From RGIG8700 sp045648505 (GTDB taxonomy: Bacteria; Bacillota; Clostridia; RGIG6154): DNA of 64,000 bases. Each line of letters opens with the position of its first letter. Position 1 is the first letter of the stretch. Shown here piece after piece: positions 23,959 through 30,387 of this stretch. A program made the translations under genes and the position numbers. Under the pieces are notes generated by a model. The model was not told the origin of the DNA and searched no databases. It saw only the letters and a list, made by a program, of their open reading frames with translations. The stretch spans positions 54,245 to 118,244 of the forward strand of contig JAZROD010000060.1 in the NCBI GenBank assembly GCA_045648505.1, given 5' to 3'.

Positions 23959-24711
23959 ATGCGAAAAATCAGCCGAGAAATTATATACAAGGCAGGTCAA
24001 TATATGGACTTACAAAATTACCCTGTTTATAAAAAACAAGGGCAAAGAGCAAAAAGAGGTAAACCAACATCAGAAGTGCAGCAGAAAATAAACGAAAGAA
24101 ATTCAAAAATGAAATTATCAAGACTTCTACACGCAAATTTCACAAGTGATGATATAGAGATACATTTGACATATTCAGAAGATTGCTTACCTGCAGATGC
24201 AAGAGAGGCTTTGAAAGATGTTCAAAACTACATAAGACGACTAAGGAAACATTACAAGGGAAAAGAGCTTAAATATATTACTGTAACAGAAACAGGAACG
24301 GAAAACGGAAGATTTCACCATCACATCACTATAAGTGGCGGTGTTTCAAGAGATATTCTCGAGGAAGAATGGACAAAAGGCTATGCAAACAGTAAAAGAC
24401 TACAATTTACCGATAAAGGTTTACAGGGCCTTGCAAACTATATGACAAAACAGAAACTTGCTTTTAGACGTTGGAACTGCTCAAAGAATTTAGTTAAGCC
24501 AACAGAAAAGGTGCGCCATAACACAATATCAAATAAAAAACTCAAAGAAATGTATATATACCAGGAGCAGAACGGAGAAAAGCTCTTGATTGAAAAATAC
24601 GCAGACTTTTTAGCAAAACTTTATCCCGGCTACAAAATAACAGAATTAAAGATTGTTGAAAATGATGTCAACAAAGGTTATTATATGCACATATTCGGTA
24701 AAAGAATATAA
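23959..24711 (+). CDS. HUH-type replication initiator (rolling circle) or relaxase-like protein
   Basis: 250 residues. Motif 1-like IHLTYSEDCLP near residue 75, the metal-binding His cluster GRFHHHITISGG near residue 119, and a Tyr-x-x-Lys in LANYMTKQKL near residue 160 match the order of HUH endonucleases. The Tyr would nick and covalently hold the 5' end at the origin. It is the last gene of the rightward unit and is followed by an unusual GT-rich tract and hairpins that could include its origin. A role in plasmid-like replication of the excised circle or in mobilisation is inferred. Confidence 0.82.
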   Translation: MRKISREIIYKAGQYMDLQNYPVYKKQGQRAKRGKPTSEVQQKINERNSKMKLSRLLHANFTSDDIEIHLTYSEDCLPADAREALKDVQNYIRRLRKHYKGKELKYITVTETGTENGRFHHHITISGGVSRDILEEEWTKGYANSKRLQFTDKGLQGLANYMTKQKLAFRRWNCSKNLVKPTEKVRHNTISNKKLKEMYIYQEQNGEKLLIEKYADFLAKLYPGYKITELKIVENDVNKGYYMHIFGKRI

Positions 24712-24739
24712 GTTTGCAAAAGTTCGCAACACGCAATAA

Positions 24740-24776
24740 ATGCGCACGTGTGCGTGTGCATGTGCGTGTGCGCGTG
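24740..24776. repeat. 37-nt alternating purine-pyrimidine tract
   Basis: Every step from 24740 to 24776 alternates purine and pyrimidine, mostly GT/GC dinucleotides, in a region otherwise very AT-rich. Such tracts can adopt Z-DNA. It lies 28 bp after the initiator gene. Between it and 24949 nothing else was recognised. Confidence 0.8.
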
Positions 24777-24949
24777 AGAAAAAAGCGAATAAATAAAGAG
24801 TTTACAATATTTCTTTTGTATGGTTTACAAAACCAAACAAAAAACAAGCAAATGCGAAGTTGATTAAAAAGAGGCTTGAAACATAAATGTTTTAAGTGCT
24901 TTTTGCGTTGTTGAAATTCGCAAACGATTGGGAATTTGTGTATAAATAC

Positions 24950-25061
24950 TTGCAATTATTTTAATATAGTGTTATAATGTAAGTGCAGGATAGCACTTAC
25001 GGTTGGGTGCTATCTCCCCCTTTGGTGTTTTCCTGAAATATACAAAGGGGGTTTGTTCTTT
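24950..25061 (+). ncRNA. Candidate structured RNA or origin hairpins with alternative folds
   Basis: TTGCAA (24950-24955), 17 bp and TATAAT (24973-24978) form a promoter. Downstream, GTAAGTGC (24979-24986) can pair with GCACTTAC (24993-25000), or GATAGCAC (24989-24996) with GTGCTATC (25007-25014); the two stems share bases and exclude each other. A third stem CCCCCTTTG / CAAAGGGGG (25016-25024, 25043-25051) ends in a T-rich stretch. This may be a copy-control RNA or the double-strand origin of the element. Confidence 0.5.
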
Positions 25062-25095
25062 AAATTTAGTTTTTTCATAAAAGCATACCTCTGTT

Positions 25096-25122
25096 ACCAA
25101 GTCTGAATGGCTTGGTTTTTTC
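25096..25122 (+). terminator. Rho-independent terminator
   Basis: ACCAAG (25096-25101) pairs with CTTGGT (25111-25116), then a T run. It ends transcripts leaving the element's rightward unit. Confidence 0.7.
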
Positions 25123-25190
25123 TTTATAAGCTCTGCATCAGGAAGAGCAGACAAAAGAAGCGGTAATATTTCCGCTTCCTATGAATTTTA

Positions 25191-25232
25191 TGTTGCCAAT
25201 ATGTTGCCTATTGTTGCCTATTTGTTGCCTAT
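25191..25232. repeat. Integrase arm-type sites, right end
   Basis: TGTTGCC(A/T)AT occurs at 25191, 25202, 25212 and 25223. The 11, 10 and 11 bp steps place all four on one face of the helix. The same decamer occurs twice near the left end. Confidence 0.7.
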
Positions 25233-25353
25233 GAAACGATTTTAAACAAACTCAAACTGATTTTAAAAGAAAACATAAAAGTCTTGAAAGTGCCTATTTA
25301 TAAGGGCTTGCAGACTTTTAAGTAAAAAAATAAAGACGGTTGTAAAAGCCGCC

Positions 25354-25375
25354 TTTTTGGTGCAGGTGGTGGGAA
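25354..25375. other. Right attachment site in tRNA-Leu
   Basis: Identical 22 bp to 18897-18918. It covers the CCA end, the 3' acceptor strand and part of the T stem of the tRNA, so integration leaves the tRNA intact. Confidence 0.85.
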
Positions 25376-25444
25376 TCGAACCCACACGGTATCACTACCA
25401 CAGGATTTTGAGTCCAGCGCGTCTGCCAGTTCCACCACACCTGC
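25358..25444 (-). tRNA. tRNA-Leu (anticodon CAA)
   Basis: 87 nt on the minus strand. The acceptor stem GCAGGTG pairs with CACCTGC, then discriminator A and an encoded CCA. The anticodon loop CTCAAAA gives CAA. A long variable arm (class II) and a T loop GGTTCGATTCC complete it. It reads UUG leucine codons and is the integration target of the element. Confidence 0.95.
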
Positions 25445-25490
25445 AAGTACCTTGTTATGATAGCACAAAAGGTTTTATTTGTCAACAATT

Positions 25491-26633
25491 TTAAAGTGCT
25501 TTTATCACATCTTTTATTTCTTCATAGCTTTTGCCAAAGCTTCCCTGCACCATAAGGTCATTTCCTCCGCCTTTACCACAAAGTTGAGTATTTATATCTT
25601 TTATAAGTGTTCTTAAAGGCATATTTTCTGCACCTATTATATATCTGTATGCATCTTCTTCACCGTTTAAAACACAAATACATTTTTCTGTTTTTGCTTT
25701 AAGAAGATTCACAAGTTCTCTCATACCATCTGTTTTAAGAAAACTGTCCTTAACAACAATACTTTCAGTTGTTTTTTTAAAGCTTTGAGCAATAAGTCTT
25801 GCTCTTTCTATGTCAGATTGTTCCAGTTCATATTTAAGCTTGTTTGTTTCTTCCATATATTTTTCAACAAACTCAACAAGGCTTTCCTGTTTTGCAGACA
25901 TAAGACCTGAAATTGCTTTTACTGTATCATAGGTTTTTTTGTAATGGATAAAAGCTTCTTCACCGCAATGAATAAAAAGTCTTGTTCCGCCTTTCCAGTT
26001 AAGGCTTTCAACAATTTTAATAACCCCAACTTCGCCTGTGCTTTTAACATGAGGTGCACAGCAGGCACAAAAATCGCAATCCCTGATTTCAACAATTCTT
26101 ACATTTTCTTTAAGGTCAAGCTTTGCACGGTAGTTAAGGACTTCAAGCTCTTCCTCATTTGGAAAATAACAAAGAATTTCTTTGTTTTCATAAATAATTT
26201 TATTTGCCTGAAACTCTATCTGCTCAAGCTGTTCTTTCGTAAACTGAAGGTCGTAATCCATTGTGACCACATCATCACCAAGATGAAAACCAACATTTTC
26301 CGCACCAAACAGATTGTGTGCAACGCCAGACATAATATGCTCGCCTGTGTGGTTTTGCATTTTTATATATCTTCTTTCAAAGTCAAGCTTGCAGAAAACT
26401 GCACCAGTTACTTCTTTATCTGCATAATGATATATGATGCCGTTTTCTTCCTGAACATCAATTACTTTTGCATCGGCTATAAAGCCTGTGTCTGCAGTCT
26501 GTCCTCCGCCTTCAGGGAAAAATGCGGTTTTGTCTAAAATGATTTTAAAAATATTTTTTTCTTTTTCGCAAGACAAAACATTTGCCTGAAATTCTTTTAT
26601 ATATGAATCTTTATAAAAAAGTTTTTCTGTCAT
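25491..26633 (-). CDS. AlaX-type alanyl-tRNA editing hydrolase, long form
   Basis: 380 residues. Resembles the editing and C-terminal parts of AlaRS without the synthetase core. The N-terminal barrel has AFFPEGGGQTADTG. The zinc site is HTGEHIMSG plus CACCAPH, and the C-terminal DHHA1 domain ends in LCGKGGGNDLMVQGSFG. It hydrolyses mischarged Ser- or Gly-tRNA(Ala), acting in translation quality control in the cytoplasm. Single gene, divergent from the next. Confidence 0.9.
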   Translation of the reverse strand: MTEKLFYKDSYIKEFQANVLSCEKEKNIFKIILDKTAFFPEGGGQTADTGFIADAKVIDVQEENGIIYHYADKEVTGAVFCKLDFERRYIKMQNHTGEHIMSGVAHNLFGAENVGFHLGDDVVTMDYDLQFTKEQLEQIEFQANKIIYENKEILCYFPNEEELEVLNYRAKLDLKENVRIVEIRDCDFCACCAPHVKSTGEVGVIKIVESLNWKGGTRLFIHCGEEAFIHYKKTYDTVKAISGLMSAKQESLVEFVEKYMEETNKLKYELEQSDIERARLIAQSFKKTTESIVVKDSFLKTDGMRELVNLLKAKTEKCICVLNGEEDAYRYIIGAENMPLRTLIKDINTQLCGKGGGNDLMVQGSFGKSYEEIKDVIKAL

Positions 26634-26679
26634 GGTATAAACTCCTTAATTTGTGGAATATTATTTTCGAGGTGATTTT

Positions 26680-27114
26680 GTGATTGGTTTTCTGGCAAGT
26701 GTTATTGCAGGAGCCGTTATGAGTCTGCAGGGTGTTTTTAACACCAGACTCAGCGAAAATATAGGACTTTACGAGTCCAATGTTTTTGTTCAGGGCAGTG
26801 CTTTTGCCTTCTCTCTTTTAGCAATGCTCTTACTTGGCAAAGGCAGTTTTTCTGCCATAAAAGGAGTTAATTTGCTTTATCTTTCAGGCGGTCTTTTAGG
26901 TGTTGTAATCACCATAACCGTTATGCTTGGTATAAGCAAATTAAATCCCACAACTGCAATATCTGTTATTCTTATATCACAGCTTATCTGTGCAGCTCTT
27001 ATAGATGCCTTTGGACTTTTTGGTGCTGAAAAAATAGCTTTTAATTTTAAGAATTATGTGGGCATCGCACTTATGATAAGCGGAATAGTGGTTTTTAAAC
27101 TTGCCAATCGATAG
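26680..27114 (+). CDS. DMT/YdcZ-like (DUF606) membrane protein
   Basis: 144 residues with four to five hydrophobic helices. GAVMSLQGVFNTRLSENIG, then LGISKLNPTTAISVILISQL match the YdcZ half-size transporters of the drug/metabolite superfamily, which usually act as pairs. A single gene here suggests a homodimer. The GTG at 26680 behind GAGGTG is preferred to the GTG at 26653. It converges on ung with a 20-bp overlap. Substrate unknown. Confidence 0.78.
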   Translation: MIGFLASVIAGAVMSLQGVFNTRLSENIGLYESNVFVQGSAFAFSLLAMLLLGKGSFSAIKGVNLLYLSGGLLGVVITITVMLGISKLNPTTAISVILISQLICAALIDAFGLFGAEKIAFNFKNYVGIALMISGIVVFKLANR

Positions 27115-27760
27115 GCTTTATATTGTTTTCTTCAAGGAACTGATTTGTTTTTGAAAAATGCCTGCAACCGAAGAACCCTCCGTAAGCAGATAACGGACTC
27201 GGATGAACGCTCTCTAAAATCAGATGATTTTTGTTTGTTATCAGCGACTTTTTCGAACGGGCATTTCCTCCCCATAGCAAGAAAACAATCGGCTTTTCTC
27301 TGTCGTTTAAAATTGAAATAACTTTATCGGTGAAAATTTCCCAGCCCTTTCCTTTGTGGCTGTTTGGCGAAGCTTCTCTTACAGTTAATGTGGTGTTAAG
27401 TAAAAGTATCCCCTCTTTTGTCCATTTTGTAAGCTCGCCGTGGTCCGGAATTTTAAAACCTGTATCACTATTTAATTCTTTATAGATGTTGATAAGCGAC
27501 GGAGGCGGATTTACCCCCTTTAAAACTGAAAAACACAAGCCGTGTGCCTGACCTTTTCCGTGATATGGGTCCTGTCCCAGTATGACAACCTTCACATCGC
27601 TGTAAGATGTGTATTTAAAGGCGTTGAATATGTCAAACATGGGCGGATAAACGGTAGCAGATGAATATTCTGCTTTAAGGAATTCTCTTAATTTAAGATA
27701 ATATTCTTTTTTGAATTCATCTTGTAAAAGCTCGTCCCATTCATTATCAAACTTTATCAT
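27095..27760 (-). CDS. ung: Uracil-DNA glycosylase
   Basis: 221 residues. The catalytic water-activating loop GQDPYHG is near residue 66, LLLNTTLTVREASPNSH is in the middle, and the Leu-intercalation/His loop HPSPLSAYGGFFGCRHFSKTN is near the end. It removes uracil from DNA to begin base-excision repair. Length and motifs are standard for family 1. Confidence 0.95.
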   Translation of the reverse strand: MIKFDNEWDELLQDEFKKEYYLKLREFLKAEYSSATVYPPMFDIFNAFKYTSYSDVKVVILGQDPYHGKGQAHGLCFSVLKGVNPPPSLINIYKELNSDTGFKIPDHGELTKWTKEGILLLNTTLTVREASPNSHKGKGWEIFTDKVISILNDREKPIVFLLWGGNARSKKSLITNKNHLILESVHPSPLSAYGGFFGCRHFSKTNQFLEENNIKPIDWQV

Positions 27761-27844
27761 AACTTCACCTCTTTATGCTATTATATTATCACATCTTTGA
27801 CTTTTTTTCAATTATGTGGTAATATTTATTTTGGAGGCATTTGT

Positions 27845-28516
27845 ATGGCAAAAAACATTAAAACAATATCTTTTATATGCTTTCTTTTGGCAACCGTTGT
27901 TCTCTCTTTTATCTGTATTCCTCTGGTGAAAGGTTTTACAGATGCACAGGCAATAGATGCGTTCAAGGAGAGCTTCGGTGGTTTTGGTGTGTTTGCCTTG
28001 CTTATTATACAAATTCTGCAGATAATAGTTGCTCTTATTCCCGGTGAAGTTATTGAATTTGCAGCAGGTGCATTGTTTGGTGGCTTGAGGGGAACGATTT
28101 TGTGTGTGGCAGGTATCGGAGCAGGACAGTATATGGTCTTTATGCTTGTGAAAAAGTGGGGAAATGATGTTATTTCTCCCGATAAGAAATTCATAAACAA
28201 AGTCACTTTTCTTAAAGATGAAAGAAAGGTTAAAATTTTAACATTTATCCTTTTCTTTCTGCCCGGAACACCAAAAGATTTGCTTACATATTTTATGCCC
28301 GCAACAAGTATTGACCTGAAGAGCTTTCTTTTTATAACTCTTCTGGCAAGAATACCATCGGTTTTGTCCTCCACAATCGCAGGTAGTATGTATGCAAAAG
28401 GGAATATAAAGCTTACAGTGTTTATATATATCATTGTGGCAATCACAAGCGGTATTGGTTACCTGATATACAAATTTTTCTTTGACAGGAGGCATAAAAA
28501 TGGCACAGACAGATAA
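27845..28516 (+). CDS. TVP38/DedA-like VTT-domain membrane protein
   Basis: 223 residues with about six hydrophobic segments. The VTT-domain signature appears as GEVIEFAAGALFGGLRG and FLPGTPKDLLTYFMPATSI. The start at 27845 is behind GGAGG. Family members are implicated in lipid scrambling or ion balance. Its stop lies beyond the start of smpB, so the two are co-transcribed. Confidence 0.82.
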   Translation: MAKNIKTISFICFLLATVVLSFICIPLVKGFTDAQAIDAFKESFGGFGVFALLIIQILQIIVALIPGEVIEFAAGALFGGLRGTILCVAGIGAGQYMVFMLVKKWGNDVISPDKKFINKVTFLKDERKVKILTFILFFLPGTPKDLLTYFMPATSIDLKSFLFITLLARIPSVLSSTIAGSMYAKGNIKLTVFIYIIVAITSGIGYLIYKFFFDRRHKNGTDR

Positions 28517-28964
28517 TATAAAATTAATATCAAACAACAAAAAAGCATATCATGACTTCTTCATTGAAGAAAAATTTGAAGCAGGTATGGAGCTTTTTGG
28601 TACCGAAATAAAATCTGTAAGAATGGGAAATGTAAACCTGAAGGACAGTTGGATTTCTATAAAAAATTTAGAGGCTTTTGTTATGGGGATGCACATCAGT
28701 CCTTATGAAAAGGGTAATATTTTTAACAAAGACCCTTTAAGAATAAGAAAGCTTCTTCTTCATAAAAAAGAAATATTAAAGCTTTTTAGTAAGGTTTCAC
28801 AGGACGGATATTCAATTGTTCCGTTAAGTGTTTATCTTAAAGGCTCAAAAGCGAAAATGGAAATAGCCCTTGCAAAAGGTAAAAAACTCTACGACAAGAG
28901 AGATGATGCGGCTAAAAAGAGTGCAAAAAGAGAAATTGAAAGAGCAGTCAAAGAACGCTTTTAA
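28500..28964 (+). CDS. smpB: SsrA-binding protein
   Basis: 154 residues, start behind AGGAGG. Motifs NKKAYHDFFIEEKFEAGMEL, GTEIKSVRMGNVNLKDSW and the basic tail KKLYDKRDDAAKKSAKREIE are diagnostic. It binds tmRNA and brings it to stalled ribosomes. The ssrA gene itself follows 400 bp downstream, the classic arrangement, separated here by a hairpin array. Confidence 0.95.
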   Translation: MAQTDNIKLISNNKKAYHDFFIEEKFEAGMELFGTEIKSVRMGNVNLKDSWISIKNLEAFVMGMHISPYEKGNIFNKDPLRIRKLLLHKKEILKLFSKVSQDGYSIVPLSVYLKGSKAKMEIALAKGKKLYDKRDDAAKKSAKREIERAVKERF

Positions 28965-29017
28965 ATTTCTACAATTTTCATTTGACAATAATGTTATTTT
29001 ATATTAAAATGCATATT

Positions 29018-29353
29018 ACGAAGTTTGCTTTTTCATTGTGCGAAGCACATCCTTTTGATAAATGAAGAACTCACTATCGTTCGTATGAAGTATTGCATAA
29101 TGAAGTTTGTGCTTACGCACAAAATGATGTGATGTTTGTCCTTGTACCGTAGGTACACTTCATTTTGCGAAGCAAACTGTTATTGATATGAAGCATCGGC
29201 GTTGCCGACATGATGTACTCGCTATGCTCGTATGAAGTAATTCGCTACGCTCATTATGAAGCGAAGTTTGCTTTTCCATTGTGCAAAGCACACATCATAA
29301 GCGAAGCGTCTTCATGTTGCGGAGCAATACTTCATTTGCGAAGCAAACTTCAT
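29018..29353. repeat. Hairpin array A, upstream of ssrA
   Basis: About 336 bp made of short hairpins with different stems (GTGC-GAA-GCAC, TTGTGC-TTAC-GCACAA, TCGGC-GTT-GCCGA, TTGC-GAA-GCAA and others). They are separated by copies of ATGAAGT, ACTTCAT or ATGATGT. Some units are imperfect (ACTCGCTATGCTCGT type). The last ACTTCAT unit merges into the ssrA promoter. No ORF or protein-coding pattern. Bases 28965-29017 are plain AT-rich sequence. Confidence 0.7.
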
Positions 29354-29359
29354 TATAAT
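29331..29359 (+). promoter_or_regulatory. Promoter of ssrA
   Basis: TATAAT at 29354-29359 is five bases before the mature tmRNA 5' end. At the 17 bp position the -35 is TTCATT (29331-29336), a poor match that is itself part of the array's repeated heptamer. Confidence 0.65.
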
Positions 29360-29363
29360 ACAC

Positions 29364-29711
29364 GGGGGTGTAAAGGTTTCGACGGGGATAAAGAAGTAAG
29401 TTAAGCAAGTGGTTGTGCGGAGCAACCTTAAAATCCGTATTATAAATTTAAACGCTAACAATAATTTAGCTTACGCTGCCTAATTAAGGCGGCCGTCTGA
29501 CTTGTATTACCGTGGTATAAGATTCAGGCGTCGACTACACGGTGAACGTGCGTCTGCAAAGCTTTGAGCAGACCATGAATAATGAAGCTACCAAACAAAG
29601 TGCTTTGTTTGCGGAACACTTTATGAGGGAAATCTTAACCACAAACTAAACTTGTAGAAAGACTTATGGACATATTTTCGGACAGGAGTTCGATTCTCCT
29701 CATCTCCACCA
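29364..29711 (+). ncRNA. ssrA: Transfer-messenger RNA
   Basis: 348 nt. The 5' end GGGGGTGTAAAGGTTTCGAC and the 3' end CAGGAGTTCGATTCTCCTC plus ATCTCCACCA form the tRNA-like domain with a seven-pair acceptor stem and encoded CCA. The tag frame at 29454-29483 reads ANNNLAYAA then stop, an -AA-ended degradation tag. It rescues stalled ribosomes together with SmpB. Confidence 0.95.
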
Positions 29712-29712
29712 T

Positions 29713-29746
29713 AAAAAATGCCATACGAAAGTATGGTGTTTTTTTA
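29713..29746 (+). terminator. Terminator of ssrA
   Basis: TGCCATAC-GAAA-GTATGGTG followed by seven T. Confidence 0.88.
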
Positions 29747-29749
29747 TGG

Positions 29750-29947
29750 TCAATTTCATCAAGGAGAATCGAACTCCGCAGGCACGAACGGTTAAATAAA
29801 ACAGACCGGTGGACTGTTTTATCAGTGAGTGGTGTGAGACGGGTACCACGAGCAGTGCGGAGTGGTCGTCGAGCAGGCTGCAATCTTTGATTGCAGGAGT
29901 TCTCCTCATCTCCACCAACAAAAAGACATCCAATGGATGTCTTTTTG
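29750..29947 (+). other. Structured segment with partial copies of the tmRNA 3' end
   Basis: It holds an inverted T-arm copy (GGAGAATCGAACTCC, 29763-29777), a hairpin AAAACAG/CTGTTTT (29798-29820), a perfect hairpin CTGCAATC-TTT-GATTGCAG (29878-29896), and a second tmRNA 3' end (29894-29917) that matches the real one except for loss of the five T-loop bases CGATT. Its own terminator follows (29919-29947). The segment is richer in G+C than its surroundings. No supported ORF. Confidence 0.65.
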
Positions 29948-29950
29948 TGT

Positions 29951-30117
29951 TTGTGTCCGCAAGGACACAACATCATTACGAGCATAGCGAGTACATCATT
30001 TCAGCGAAGCTGAACATCATTTAGACAGACACAAAATGATGTTATCTTTGATAAATGATGTTGCCTGTCGGCAAACAGTGTTGTGCTTTGCACAAATGAT
30101 GTTGCACTTCGTACAAA
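29951..30117. repeat. Hairpin array B
   Basis: Short hairpins (TTGTGTCC-GCAA-GGACACAA, TCAGC-GAA-GCTGA, TTATC-TTT-GATAA, TTGCC-TGTC-GGCAA, TTGTGC-TTT-GCACAA) are separated by ACATCATT in the first half and by AATGATGT in the second. After it, 30118-30180 repeats the inverted tmRNA-arm fragment (GAGAATCGAACTCCGCA at 30135) and contains GGAGATGAG, the complement of the tmRNA end. Confidence 0.7.
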
Positions 30118-30212
30118 TTTTTATGGCTTTTAAAGAGAATCGAACTCCGCACGGCGTGGTGTTGGAGATGAGTTTGCCTTGTATAATTTTACAAAAATAA
30201 ATTTAATTTTCT

Positions 30213-30270
30213 ATTGTGCAAAAGAAATTGAAGATTTTGCAAAGAAAAAAAGCGGAATTTGTAGTATAAT
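30213..30270 (+). promoter_or_regulatory. Activator-type promoter of the first beta-helix gene
   Basis: Direct repeats ATTGTGCAAAAGAAA (30213) and ATTTTGCAAAGAAAA (30234) are 21 bp apart, and TATAAT follows at 30265, 27 bp after the second TGCAAA. There is no -35 box. The same geometry occurs at 36406 and 42283. The 110-nt leader has an inverted repeat TTTGTGCA / TGCACAAA (30281, 30313) and the palindrome CATTTGCAAATG (30287). Confidence 0.7.
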
Positions 30271-30387
30271 TACATTGATATTTGTGCATTTGCAAATGTA
30301 AATTGATTTTTCTGCACAAATAACAAGGTGTAAATAAAAGAAGAGTATGGATATTTAAAAATTAATTATTTCAGAAGGGGGAAATTC

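Larger units (their letters stand above)
18897..25375. mobile_element. tRNA-Leu-integrated element with integrase, MntA-HepT and HUH initiator
   Basis: A 22-bp direct repeat (18897-18918 and 25354-25375) bounds about 6.5 kb. The right copy is the 3' end of tRNA-Leu(CAA). Inside are a tyrosine integrase next to the left end, a toxin-antitoxin pair, a divergent CI/Cro-type switch, a row of small genes and a rolling-circle-type initiator. There are no capsid, packaging, conjugation or coupling-protein genes. It is therefore a small integrative or mobilisable element, or a phage-satellite-like element, not a full prophage. Confidence 0.88.

Noticed and set aside
18897..25375. Complete prophage
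   Set aside because: There is no terminase, portal, capsid, tail, lysis or replication helicase gene between the attachment sites.
25944..26537. 197-codon plus-strand ORF
   Set aside because: It is the antisense frame of the alanyl-tRNA editing gene, with no ribosome binding site and a Cys/Phe-rich shadow composition.
27826..28446. 206-codon minus-strand ORF
   Set aside because: Shadow of the VTT-domain membrane protein gene; no start signals.
29635..29985. Overlapping ORFs of 70-116 codons in several frames downstream of ssrA
   Set aside because: They overlap tmRNA, terminators and hairpins, have no ribosome binding sites, and the open frames follow from the palindromic content.
29018..30117. 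CRISPR array
   Set aside because: Repeats are only 7-8 nt, the units between them are palindromic instead of unique spacers, the repeat orientation changes, and no cas gene is near.
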